Assembly: GCA_030522415.1 (NCBI GenBank)
Contig: CM060113.1
Coordinates: 10,088,565 to 10,152,564, forward strand
Length of the DNA stretch: 64,000 nt
Source of the DNA: Channallabes apus
Lineage: Eukaryota > Chordata > Actinopteri > Siluriformes > Clariidae
Reading direction: 5' to 3'
Positions 11,419-21,849 of this stretch are shown here, piece after piece. Both the position numbers and the translations under genes were made by a program. The stretch's first letter is position 1. Each line of letters begins with the position of its first letter. The notes under the pieces are model-generated. The model was given only the letters and a program-made list of their open reading frames with translations. It had not been told where the DNA came from and made no database searches.

Positions 11419-11446
11419 ACATGCAAACTCCATGCACGCACACCCA
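11419..11446 (-). mobile_element. SINE fragment, right half of the DIRS target
   Basis: ACATGCAAACTCCATGCACG continues the reverse-complement SINE interrupted at 7664. Confidence 0.65.
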
Positions 11447-11756
11447 AAAGTTTGCCTCAAGCTCTCAACTTAAGACTCAACTCACTTTAAAATGGCTTAA
11501 AGTCTGTGATCAGTTCTTTGAAACTGGACATGACTATAAAATCATATTATAGTACAGTAATTAGGAATTAAGATGCACTTTATGGTAATATTTCTGAAAG
11601 AAAGAAAGAAGCGTCCAACACTAAGAGATGGCATGAGATATTCAGGTCAGTGTGACATACGATAGATGTGCAGGGAAGCTGTTATGTCCATCGTAATCTG
11701 CCATTCAAATTTCCAATCCTGTCTGTTTTAAATGTATTTACATTCAAATTTACATA
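11447..11756. other. No recognised feature
   Basis: Contains a short GAAA run at about 11598-11611 and nothing else of note. Confidence 0.5.
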
Positions 11757-12267
11757 CACTACCGTTCAAAAGTTTAGGGTCAATTGCAAATTTCCTTGTT
11801 TTTGTTTAGTGATTTATTTTCTACATTCTACAATAATACTGGGGATTTCAAAACTATAAAATAACACATATGGAATTAGGTAATTACGTAACAACAACAG
11901 AGATCAGCCTTTCTGTAATAGTTCTTGCAAGAACAGTATTGTCAGGTGCATTTTCAAAATCCATCAAGCAGCATAATCAAACTGGCTCTCATGAAGGCCA
12001 TCCCAGGAGGGCAAGACCAAAACCTACCTCTGCCGCAGACGAGAAGTTCATTTAGAGTTATCAGCCTGAAAAATGACCAATCAACAACACCTCAGATTAG
12101 AGGCGTTATGAAGTCGTTACAGAGTAGCAGACACATCTCACCATTAACTGTTCAAAGGAGATCAATGCCTTCAGAAAATATGTAATATTCTTTACAATGT
12201 AGAAAGAAATAAAAATCAGGAACGATCATGGAGTTAGAAAGTGACCCCAAACATTTGAACGGTAGTG
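11757..12267 (+). mobile_element. Non-autonomous Tc1-like element with terminal inverted repeats
   Basis: A 511-bp element flanked by TA on both sides (11755-11756 and 12268-12269), the Tc1/mariner target. The ends are CACTACCGTTCAAAAGTTTA and the inverse of CACTACCGTTCAAATGTTTG. The inner part still reads a Tc1 DNA-binding peptide with GHPRRARP, TTPQIRGVMKSLQ and HISPLTVQRR. The catalytic domain is deleted, so movement would have needed a transposase from elsewhere. Confidence 0.9.
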
Positions 12268-12376
12268 TACAGTATTTATAAATGTCAGTGTCAATAAAGA
12301 CAATTTGTACTAGGTTCCTAAGTTATACAAAACCAGGAATTTATTGTACCTCATTAACTGCCCCAGTTTCTAATAG

Positions 12377-12500
12377 AGTAGCTTTGGGATGTGGTAAAAC
12401 ATATTTGCACCATGAATGTGCAGCTGACAAATCTGCAACAATTTTGTAATACAGTCATTTAAACCTGGACCAGAATTTCAAGGTAGTGTTGTTAAGTGCT
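12377..12500 (+). mobile_element. Tc1-like fragment (family A), transposase 3' end
   Basis: TTTGGGATGTGGTAAAACAT and ATGAATGTGCAGCTGACAAA match the end of the transposase gene of the family at 18488-19605. Confidence 0.7.
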
Positions 12501-12925
12501 TGCATGGCATAAGGAATATAGGCTGCTCGAAGAGCAAAAGATGGATGTTTAGTGTATGTACGTGTGTAAAATAAAGTTGCTACATAATTCAGCAATATCA
12601 TATAAGCGCTTTACTGAATATCAGCACAGATTTGATGCGGCCTTATGCACAAGGGCGCAGCCTAATAGATATGCTTTTCTGACTGGCAGAGCTAGTGCTA
12701 AGCTGGTTTTCGATTAGTTAGCGACAAATAGATAATTAACAGGGGTTACTATGTAACAAAAAAGTGAGAGGATTAAACCATGGAGGGGTGGACAGTCCTG
12801 AGGAATTTATCAGATTTATTTTACTGTACATGTTTACTTATTCTACTTACGAATATCAGCCAGCTTCTTGGGTTCTGGGGTTGAATTGCAAATAGCGTTA
12901 AATGGAAAGCTAGTGTACTATGTAG
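12501..12925. other. No recognised feature
   Basis: No similarity seen. The last bases are the flank of the LTR that follows. Confidence 0.5.
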
Positions 12926-14135
12926 TGTCATACACACTAAATCCGTGACTGGCACTAGGACCCGGAAGTAATGCGGTCGCGAACCAGGAAGTATAAGAGG
13001 AGTAAACAAACCACAGTACAACGCTCAGTCATTGAGTTCGGCCCATGTCGGTTCAGATTGTTCGTCTACGAAACTGTGAGTACTCACCATTCTTGGGTTT
13101 TTACTTTCTGATCTTGAGTGCGTATTTCTAGGACGCGGGTTAAATTTGTGTTTTTCCCTTGCTCCCCTTTTGTGAGAGTCCTTAGAATAAATCGTGTGGG
13201 TATCCTATCCACTGGCCTATCTCCGCGTTGGGTTCACCATCCATGCTACATTGGGCTAACCTCAGTTCTCAGTTCAAAAGTAGACTCAAGACGCATCTTT
13301 TTAATCTGGCATACACATAACTCATCCCATAATCTCATACTCCAGTACACCTATACCGAATGGCAACTACGCTAATTCTCCCCATCTGTTCTGTATTTCT
13401 CTACCCATCCCGAGGCATCGGGAGATTTTGCCAGCTTCAGTAGACAAAGGCCAACCCTGCGAGGTTCCTGAGGCATCCAGAGAAGGACCAGCTCCAGCTG
13501 GATTCAGCTTTATGATGATTGGAGCTACACATGCTGCTCCTGTGCTTCCAGTGATCCAGACCTCATCTGCCCTCTGCACCTACTGACTCGTCCCTATGCT
13601 GAACTGGTCCTCATGTCAATTTAAATAATTTCTGTCATATTGAATTTTCACCTGCACAACACACAAGATGTTATCATTGATATCATGATATCATTTCTAT
13701 CTGTTATCGCCCAAATGAGGATGGGTTCCCTGTTGAGTCTGGTTCCTCTCAAGGTTTCTTCCTAATGCCATCTCAGGGAGTTTTTCCTTGCCACCGTCGC
13801 CGTCACCCTTGGCTTGCTCATCAGAGAAATTTCATTCATTCGTCTCATTATTATCTGCACATTTTTCTCACACATCCACACTTCCAATTATTTTCTTTTC
13901 TATAATTATTATTATTATTTGTTTCTATTTATTTATTTTCTATTATTATTTTATTTATTTATTTATTATTATTATTATTATTATTTTTTTTTTTTTAAAT
14001 TTCTTAAATTTTTGTGAAGCTGCTTTGAGACAATGACCATTGTTAAAAGCGCTATATAAATAAAATTGAATTGAAATTGAATTGAATAACCGCTAAGCTA
14101 CGTCTTCTGGTCACTGAGGTTAGTTCATCTTGACA
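12926..14135 (+). mobile_element. Solo LTR, split by a LINE 3' end
   Basis: The LTR begins TGTCATACACACTAAATC and ends CATCTTGACA, so its termini are the inverted TGTCA/TGACA. Without the insert it is about 380 bp, the size of its partner at 45921-46304. It carries a TATA-like AAGTATAAGAGG near 12990 and an AATAAA near 13186, which set the + orientation. The flanks TGTAG and TGTAC match at four of five bases, as expected of an old 5-bp target duplication. No internal retrotransposon region adjoins it. The family may be Ty3/gypsy, but this is not proved. Confidence 0.8.
13261..14086 (+). mobile_element. LINE 3' end inserted in the LTR
   Basis: A 5'-truncated LINE copy. It opens with the last codons of ORF2 (QFKSRLKTHLFNLAYT then stop, at about 13270-13320). 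Next comes a 3' UTR with the common fish words GGTTCCTCTCAAGGTTTCTT and GGGAGTTTTTCCTTGCCACC. It ends GAAGCTGCTTTGAGACAATG...AAATAAAATTGAATTGAAAT. The flanks TAAC at 13257-13260 and 14087-14090 form a short target duplication, and the LTR continues across the gap. A T-rich (TTA)n/(TTTA)n stretch lies at about 13902-13997. Confidence 0.85.
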
Positions 14136-14628
14136 TGTACAGTGTAAGTTCCACACCAAATCCATTGCCCTACAGCAAACAGTGCCCTTGATCAGGTTGA
14201 GAGGGATTTAGGATGTGTTGTAAGGCTTGTGTTATAACGTAGTAAAGCTTTGTTGCTCTTAATGTCTTATTCAAACAAAAAGGTTTATGACATCAGATTT
14301 GTTTTTTCTTGCTGAAAATGCTTCCATGAGTGATTTTGAAATGTGGGTTTTGGCAGGTAGCTACTCTCTCCTCTTTCCAGTATTGTCAATCACATTGCCC
14401 TAGAGCCGTGGTTCTCAAAGATTCATAAATTCACGAAAATGTCAGTTTTTTCATAGGACCATTACGCATGTACGTAAATTGACTGGCGCACACAATACTA
14501 GCATACTACGTTTTTGCGCGATTACCGGGAGGCTGCCTTGTGGGCAGGTCTGTGCCATGTGCGCAAACACACAGGCACAGACAGGGAGCAGTGCAGACAG
14601 CAGAGAGCGGAGCAGTATAGCAGGGAAA

Positions 14629-15025
14629 ATGCTGAAGCGTAAGTGCAGCTTCACCGATGAACTGCGAAGAAAATTTCACAGATACCATCCCAGTCGGTAT
14701 AAGTGGGAGGCGGAGTGCACCGTGTGCAAAGCCGGTACATATGTCTTGGTATCCAATAAAGGTGATGGGGACCTGAAAGCCCACATTGACACCGAGAAAC
14801 ATAAAAAAAGCTGTGCGATATGAGAGTTCATCTACAAAGTTGACAGAGTTTTTTGTCAGACCAGGAAAAACAGAGGATGATGTAAATGCAGCAGAAGGTG
14901 CAATGGCTTTTCATACAGTGAAACATCACAACAGTTAAAGGTTCATGGATTGCACCATTACTTTGCTTAAAAAGGCATTTCCTGACTCCGACATTGCAAA
15001 AAAGTTTAGTCTTGTCTTTGTGAGA
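14629..15025 (+). pseudogene. hAT transposase N-terminus, zinc finger type 1, broken
   Basis: An open frame of 65 codons starts with MLKRKCSFTDELRRKF. It carries a finger with CTVC and a downstream HIDTEKH pair, followed after a stop and frame change by FHTVKHH and MDCTITLLKKAFPDSDIAKKF. This is the N-terminus of a hAT transposase type common in fish genomes, where the finger would bind the element ends. After about 15025 the similarity ends, and the dimerisation and catalytic domains are missing. Confidence 0.7.
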
Positions 15026-15446
15026 CTCTTCTGTTATTTATTTTTATTACATTTAAGAGATATATTGTTGAAGCTGGAACAGAATAGTTCATATTTAGAA
15101 CAATATTTAATTATTTATTTAAAGAGTCTAAGAGAGCTATTATTTTGTTATAAGTTTTTACAGATTTCATTTAATTTTATTACAGAGGTTAATTTTGCAC
15201 CATTGATGTATAATAAATAATGTTCATCAACCACCAAGAAGCTTGTCTGAATTCGTCTGGAGGCCATTCCGAGCGCCCTCTTTTTTTGGAAATCAAAATA
15301 TGGTCAACCTACCTAAATCATTGTTGCGCTGTAGAGAGTAATGATGTTTAAGCCTTCAAACATGTATAATTTAGGTGCTTAATCGATGAAAAAAGGCGGG
15401 TGTAGCTTAAAGACAATGCAGAGAGGAAATGTATATGGGTGTCTTA

Positions 15447-15956
15447 AGCCCGATTCGGACGGGACTAGTTTTACAGGGGGTCATTAGAGAAATTTCTGTT
15501 TCACAGACGTACTTTGTGATTTTAATCCCGTCCGAATCTGCCATGTCTGTCATTCTCTCACACGACCTCTGTAAAAATTCCAGAGCACTGTTTTTTTCCA
15601 CTGTTTTTCAGCAAACTCGGAGGTCCTCTGAGAAATCTAATCCCGTCCGAATGCGAATGTCTGTGATTGCCGAATATGTTTTTTCCAAAACGCGTTTTCT
15701 TTTGTGTTTTGGTCAACATGAACTACCGTACTATCTCTAGCGCGCCGGTATTCATGTTTGCGCACCAATAATGGATGTAGATGTGGACATGTGGTCTTGT
15801 GCAACGCCCACATGTAAAACACAGACACTCCTACCTCCGTAATAAACACGGAGATGTTAGTCCCATCCGAATGCGTACATGAAATGCCAGACATCGTTTG
15901 AAAAAAAATTAAAACTCAAACATCGTTTAGAAAACTAGTCCCGTCCGAATAGGGCT
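15447..15956. mobile_element. Harbinger-like MITE nested in the hAT element
   Basis: A 510-bp unit with ends AGCCCGATTCGGACGGGACT and the inverse of AGCCCTATTCGGACGGGACT. It is flanked by TTA at 15444-15446 and 15957-15959, the TWA target of PIF/Harbinger elements. The CCCGTCCGAAT word recurs internally near 15528 and 15645. It encodes nothing. Confidence 0.85.
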
Positions 15957-16149
15957 TTATTTGCGGGTTTATTTACGTAGCTATGGAAGCCGGAGATGCG
16001 AATATGCGAATATAAAACCAACTTTACCGCGGACACAAACCGGGTCAGTAGTGTACTGTACAGTATGTAGTGAGCATAATAACATCAATGGATACATTTC
16101 TTACATGGACCACAAAAAAGCAGGTGATTCAGCATGGTCAGCCTAATCA

Positions 16150-16546
16150 ACCAAAAAGGCAGCCGAAAAGAGAATATGATGAAGCCTATGTTGCGCTTTG
16201 ATTCATGGTGGGGGCATAGGAGAGACCCATGTGTGTTTTGTGTCTTAAACTGCTGGCAGCACACAGCATGAGACCCAACAAATTAGGAAGACACTTAGAG
16301 ACATCACACTCCAGTCACGTTAATAAGCCACTAGACTTCTTTCAAAGAAAGCTGGCAGAATACAGACAGCAGGATAATCGCATGGAAAAATCTAAATCAG
16401 TGGACAGCAAAGCACAAATGGCTTCATTAAAAGTTGCATACAGAATTGTCCAGTGCAAAAAAAATAAACTACAAACGATTGCTGAGCAGCTAATAACCAT
16501 GGGGGTCAATTATGCAAAGATAAGTGACAACTTAAGCCTTTTATAA
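16150..16546 (+). pseudogene. hAT transposase N-terminus, zinc finger type 2, broken
   Basis: A segment like REYDEAYVA is followed, after a frame change, by MCVLCLKLLAAHSMRPNKLG and RHLETSHSSHVNKPLDFFQR. The Cys-x2-Cys and His-x4-His spacing is that of the BED-type finger of the ZBED5/Charlie transposases. It ends after ISDNLSLL with a stop at 16546. The catalytic domain is absent. The Charlie-like terminal repeats match this part better than the first finger. Confidence 0.7.
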
Positions 16547-16736
16547 CAATTGCATGTGTATTTTATCTGTTTTGAACTTGGTGTTATTTAATCTTATTGG
16601 TTTAGGAATTGATATTTCAATAAACAGTAAACTTGGCTGATTTCGTTATCATTTTGTTGACAAGTGGGGCTTGAAAATTCGCTCACCCCCTTAAGTGGGG
16701 AATGACAGAAAATGTTTGAGAACCACTGCCCTAGAG

Positions 16737-18175
16737 GAATAATTAGATCAAATGATTAGACCGACTTAACAATTATTCGAACTTCTGTAATGCAGAGTAA
16801 TGTATATAATTAAATGACTTAGGCTGTTCTTTTGCATATCGCCATACAACTAGTATAACATACATATAACTAAAAAGTATGAACTGAGTTTACCATACAG
16901 AGCTCTTTTCTCTGCATAAACAGTAAATTCATATTTGCACATACTGAATATGGCCTTGAGAATGTGGGAAGGTGAAAGGAAGGATTAAATAAAAAAATTA
17001 GAGTTGAGAGAAATGAGAAATTAGAGCTGGAAAAAATAAAATAAAATTATTCATTAAGATTTTGATGTTGTTTGCTAAAACAAATTTCAAATAGGGTCTC
17101 GTGAATATAAAACCTTTAAATATCATTTCAGATTTATCCAAATTGTCTCCTGATGATTTGTATTTTTTTATGCAAGGGTTTTAACTGACAAGTGATACTG
17201 GGAGGAGATAATGCCACTTAACGAGCACTTTGTGTGAGCAATGCAATGAATATTCATGTCAAGCTCAAGTGCCTTCATAATCACATCAAAATGACCACAG
17301 TCATATTACTGATTAACATATGTACATATTCCGTGAAGGATAGAATGAAAACGTAAGATGGTTTCCATTTAAATGTCTATGTTACATAAATCTTACCCAT
17401 TAGAATTGTGCAAATTCATCAGCTTTGCAATATGAAATAGAGCACAGGCCTACACGTGTGACGTGAGTACTAATAATTCTCCTGTTCCACTCTCACACGT
17501 AAGCAAAGCTGCAACACCAGCACTCTAAATCATGCTCCGTCAGAGGCAGGTGAAGCGGATCTATACTTAGCCATCCACAATCATCTACATTTCAGCGGTC
17601 TCTAACGGTTTTAAACAACACAGAGCAGACCAGGTAGGATTGTTTGCTTCTGATAAGAGCAGAGGTAAATGTGCACTAGCATTTATTTCCTCTGTCTCTG
17701 TATTTCACAGCTAAGGATGAAGGCTGAGTAAACAATCATGGAGGAGGGTTGTGAGCAAGAGCAGGAGTCATGTGGGAAATGTAGTGGCTGTGATGAATCT
17801 GAATCCCCTGTTCTAGATCGCTGTGCGTGCGTGTGTGTGTGTGTGTGTGTGTGACTCTGCTATTTTTATTTTTAGTCTTTGTACACAGCTCTCTGCAATA
17901 CTCCCATACGTTTCCCCACACAAGTTTTGTCCCTAGACACCCTCAAAGACTAGAGCATCTCCACGGAGTTATCACATTTTTTCTATACCTCTCAGTATGC
18001 TTTTCTTGTCCCTTTGTCCATGTTTCTTGTTTTTCCCGCTCTTGTATTCTGGGGACCTTTCTTTAAACTTCATGCATGGATTCTAATTAGTGACAGCTTG
18101 TCAGTGCAAGCTAGACGGGAAACTATTATGGGCGAGCATTGCATTCAATCCCTAGTGTAATAGGAACTCTAACGA
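16737..18175. other. No recognised feature apart from one microsatellite
   Basis: Contains a (GT)n run at 17826-17852. No frame or repeat is otherwise recognisable. Confidence 0.5.
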
Positions 18176-18487
18176 AAGAGCTTTTCATGTTTCCATTCAT
18201 TAAATTTTTCATTCATTCATTAAAGGCATGCATACTGGTAAAGTGTATGTGCTATAACATGTGCCATGTGCTAGTTAAGGGTATGTGCATAAAGTAAGTG
18301 AATGGGCTGTACCATCTTTACATAATTAACCACTATGCATGTTTTTAATGAATGAATGAATAGAAACATGAGGGGCTCTAACAATAGAGACTCTCATGTT
18401 TCTATCCATTCGTTCATTAAAGGCATGCATGTTTACTGGTTAATTATGTAAAGTTGGTACAGCCCATACACTTCAACTGCCCTTAAT
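18176..18487. repeat. Hairpin repeat with a third partial copy
   Basis: About 18268-18372 and 18390-18487 are inverted copies. Shared runs include GGGCTGTACCA, TTTACATAATTAACCA and GAAACATGAG. A third, direct partial copy of the right arm (TTCATGTTTCCATTCATTAA then GGCATGCATACTGGT) lies at 18185-18245. CTCTAAC followed by AGAG precedes both right-arm copies. It resembles a fold-back MITE, but its exact ends are unclear. Confidence 0.65.
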
Positions 18488-19605
18488 TCAAACAACTGCC
18501 ATTCACATCAAAGCAACTCAATGCATTTAGGCATGTAGGCATGGTCAAGATGATCTGCTGAAGTTAAAACTATGCATCAGAATGGAGAATATAGGTGATT
18601 TTAAGTGAATTTGAACATGATATAGTCGCTGGTGCCAGGTGGGCTGGCCAGAGTATTTCTGAAACTGCTGACCTGCTGGTATTTACAGAAAATGGTCTGC
18701 AAAAAAAAAGAAAATATTCCGTGAGCAGCAGCTCTTGGGGTGAAAATATCTTGTTGATGCGAGAGGTCAGAGCAGAATGGCCAGACTGGGTCAAGCTGAT
18801 AGAAAGTCAACAGAAACACAGTTGAGGTTTGCCAAAGAGCATCTCTGAATGAAAAAAAAACATGTCGAACCTTAAAGCAGATTAGCTACTGTATAGCAGC
18901 AGAAGACCACTTTAGATGCAACTCCTGTCAACTTAGAACAGGAAACTGAGGCTACAATTCACATGGGTTCACCAAAACTGGAGATGAGAAGTTTGGAAAA
19001 CTTTGCATGGTCTGATATGCTCAATTTATGCTATAAAATTTGAATGGTAGGATAAGAATTTGTGTAAACAACAAAAGCATGGATCCATTCTGCCTTGCAT
19101 CACTGCAGGCTGCTGGTGGAACAAGGGTGTGGAGGATATTTTCCTGGCAGACCTTGGGCACCTTAGTACCAGTTGAACACTGTTTAAATGCCACAGCCTA
19201 CCTGATTATTGTTGCTGACGATGTCCATCCCTTTATGACCAAAGAATAAAATGCCACAAATGTCACAATGCAAAAATCATTTCAAATTGGCTTCTTGAAC
19301 AAGAAAGTGAGTTCACTGTTCTCACATGACCTCCACAGTCACCAGATATTAATAGAGTAAAGCACCTTTGTGATGTGGTGGAAAAGAAGATTCATATCAT
19401 GGATGTGCAGTTGACAAATCTGCAATAACAGAATAGACCACATATGGACCAAAGTCTAAAGGAAATGTTGAATTCATGGCCCCCAAAAAATAGGAAATGT
19501 TGAATCCATGCCAAAAAACTTTTTTAAGTAAGTTCTGAAGGAAAAGGGGGTGGGGGCGGGGGTCCAACCCAGTACTTCCAAGGTGTACCTAATAAAAGGC
19601 TGATA
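18488..19605 (+). mobile_element. Tc1-like element (family A) with transposase pseudogene
   Basis: A nearly full-length but worn copy. Recognisable transposase stretches run in order: a first half with GARWAGQSISETADLLVFTE at about 18629-18690, a middle with RRKLRLQ- and SPKLEMRS-like words, NGRIRICVNN near 19043, and FSWQTLGTLVPVEHCLNATA at about 19140-19200. The final block resembles DINRVKHLCDVVEKKI near 19350-19395, where the usual catalytic Glu codon reads Lys. It ends at the CCTAATAAA word near 19589. Several frameshifts are present and it is inactive. Confidence 0.8.
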
Positions 19606-19734
19606 ATGATGTGAAAACATAGTTCAATGTGTTGCAAGTCATCAAGCACAACCATACTTTTATCATGATTTATAAAATATTTGGACCATTCTTCAACAAG
19701 GTGAAAGTCTGTAATGTACAACTAACTTCATATT

Positions 19735-20095
19735 AACTTAGTGCTAACTTGGTTAGCACTGTCGCCTTGCACCTCCAGGGTCCGAATTCGATTCCTGGCC
19801 AGGTTTGATTCCTGCCCATGGAGGTTGCATGTTCTCCCTGTGCTTGGTGGATTACCTCGGTGTACTCTGGTTTCCTTCCACAGTCCCAAGACATGCAGAT
19901 TAGGCTAGTGTAATTGGCGTTCCTAAACTGCCCATAGTGTGAGAATAAGCGTTTGAGTGTGTGTATGTGTACAGTAAGTGCCCTGCGATGGATTGGTACC
20001 CCAAGCCTTGTGCCCCAAGTCTCCTGGGATAGACTCCAGCAACCCCCAGAAGCCCCCCCACCACCACCACCCGTAGGTGGCAGTGTGAGCCTAGT
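19735..20095 (+). mobile_element. tRNA-derived SINE, most complete copy
   Basis: It has a tRNA-like head with a polymerase III A-box (TGGTTAGCACTG, 19750-19761) and B-box (GAATTCGATTCCT, 19783-19795). The body contains TTGCATGTTCTCCCTGTGCT and AATTGGCGTTCC, and the L2-like tail contains GCGATGGATTGG and AAGTCTCCTGGGATAGACTC. Partial copies lie at 4968, 41285, 41966, 43411, 50936 and 56395 on the plus strand, and at 7618/11419 and 47240 on the minus strand. Names such as Mermaid or V-SINE are possible, but I cannot confirm them. Confidence 0.8.
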
Positions 20096-20728
20096 TGATT
20101 TGCAAGCCACAAGTAAACACAAAGAGAAGTAAACAGGAATGATTTTGACTTTTGTGCTATGCCTAAAATTTTTTATATTTTGGCAGAAGTGTTAAAAATT
20201 ATCCTCTTGTCTACCTTCCTACTTTACACCCATGGCTGTATAGATGAGAGAATGAACTGGATGAGTACTGCACGCACACACACACAAAGATATTGGAGGA
20301 GACAAACAGTCATGATGAGGTCAGGTTCTAAACAGTGGTCCACTTCTGCATTTGATTTGAGTACACTGTACCATGCTAGAGACCACGTTTTCAAGTGGAC
20401 ACAAGCATGGGGCGCTGATCGGTGCCCATTCACATCATGCCGGGCTTTGGTGTTAAGTGTTCTCTGATCTGAGAGTGAGTACTGTACGTACTGTAGTAGT
20501 GCAAAAACACTCTAAGTCACTAATGATGGAATGATACAGATGTATCAGGGAAGCACACTGGGGAAAAAAAGGCTAAACAGAGATCAGATCTAGGGGTTGA
20601 GTCTGTTTAATACTCAGTGATAGGATGCATGAATGCATAGTCCAGAGGTGTTTATGGTGTTTTTTTAATTAGTAAATAATCGGCTACAGGGACCAAAAAA
20701 ATAAACTCTAAGGCAAGGAAGAAATACA
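20096..20728. other. No recognised feature
   Basis: A 102-codon frame at 20159-20467 has no similarity that I recognise and crosses a CA run. Confidence 0.45.
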
Positions 20729-20739
20729 ACACACACACG

Positions 20740-20801
<62 letters not shown>
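20729..20801. repeat. (CA)n microsatellite
   Basis: About 35 CA units, broken once near 20739. Confidence 0.98.
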
Positions 20802-20804
<3 letters not shown>

Positions 20805-21747
20805 TCTCTTGACCAGTCTCCTAACTAAGCTTAGACTAATTGCTGTAGTGCAAGGTTACTCATTCATCATCATGAAATGACCCAAAAAGTTATTGCCCAT
20901 TATCCTGCTGAAAACTAGGATCTCTGAGCACACCATCTCATATTTTTTCCACTCCGAGGGGTTCCAGTACTTCTGTAGCGCTACAGTACTGTTTAAGGTT
21001 CACACCATAAACAGTTTGTGCCATGACCACTTAGCATGGCAAAGTTTATAATCGTGATTTTACTAGTTGCAGAGTGGTTGTGTATGGGCTGAGATGAAGA
21101 GCTGGGTGACTAATGCTCTCTTAGGCATGAGTCATGCAATAGAAGCCTATAAAAAGCATTTTATGGCCGCATTTAATCACACACACACACACACACATAA
21201 AGAGAATTCACTTTTGCCTTCTACTTCTACCTTGGGTTTGCTCTTTTGCCAAGATTAAATGACTGTAAGATCTTTAATGTCCTAAAAGCCATTCTTTAGT
21301 TCAAGAGTGTTTATTAACATGTGCTTCCTGTCAGGAAAAAAAAAAATAAGGTACTTTATGGTTCCACATTGACAATCATTATTTAAAATCCACTGATAAT
21401 AAACATCATGTACTTTATCTATATTAGCATTACATATTCACATTTCTATTCTGAGAGAGAAAAAAATCTAGTAATTTGGGGAAAACTGTATGGTATACCA
21501 GCTGTGCAACTAGATCCAAGATTATGTTACATAAATAAATATGCCATAATTTATCTTAACAGGCTTATATCTGTTAAATTAGAAGTCACTTTAAATCTTT
21601 AGTGTGACTGCTTTTTACGTTGCTCCTAATGCAGTTGAAAAAAAAAGGAAACAAAAAACAAAAAAAAACAATTTTAGTCCATGGACTATGTAATGTAATA
21701 CAATGCAATGTAATGCATTGTTTGTAATAAGCACCAGTGTGGAGGAG
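20802..21747. other. No recognised feature apart from a short CA run
   Basis: Contains (CA)n at 21180-21197. A direct ATGTAATGTAATACAATGCA stretch near 21689 is low-complexity. Confidence 0.5.
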
Positions 21748-21789
21748 TATAATAATAATAATAATTAGAATTATTTTATTTCTATTATT

Positions 21790-21822
<33 letters not shown>

Positions 21823-21831
21823 ATTATTATA
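21748..21831. repeat. Compound trinucleotide repeat
   Basis: (ATA)n at 21748-21764, (GAT)n at 21790-21821, then (TTA)n. Confidence 0.95.
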
Positions 21832-21849
21832 GTTTCTTTGATAAACCTA

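Larger units (their letters stand above)
14406..16728 (+). mobile_element. hAT element (Charlie-like ends) with perfect 8-bp target duplication
   Basis: The element is flanked by CCCTAGAG at 14398-14405 and 16729-16736. Its ends are CCGTGGTTCTCAAA and the inverse of CAGTGGTTCTCAAA. The 8-bp duplication and the ends are diagnostic of hAT. At 2,323 bp, of which 510 bp is a nested MITE, it lacks most of a transposase. It keeps two different N-terminal zinc-finger remnants, described separately. Confidence 0.92.

Noticed and set aside
14479..14823. Zinc-finger frame as a host ZBED-type gene
   Set aside because: It lies inside hAT ends with a perfect 8-bp duplication and stops before any further domain, so it is transposon-derived and broken.
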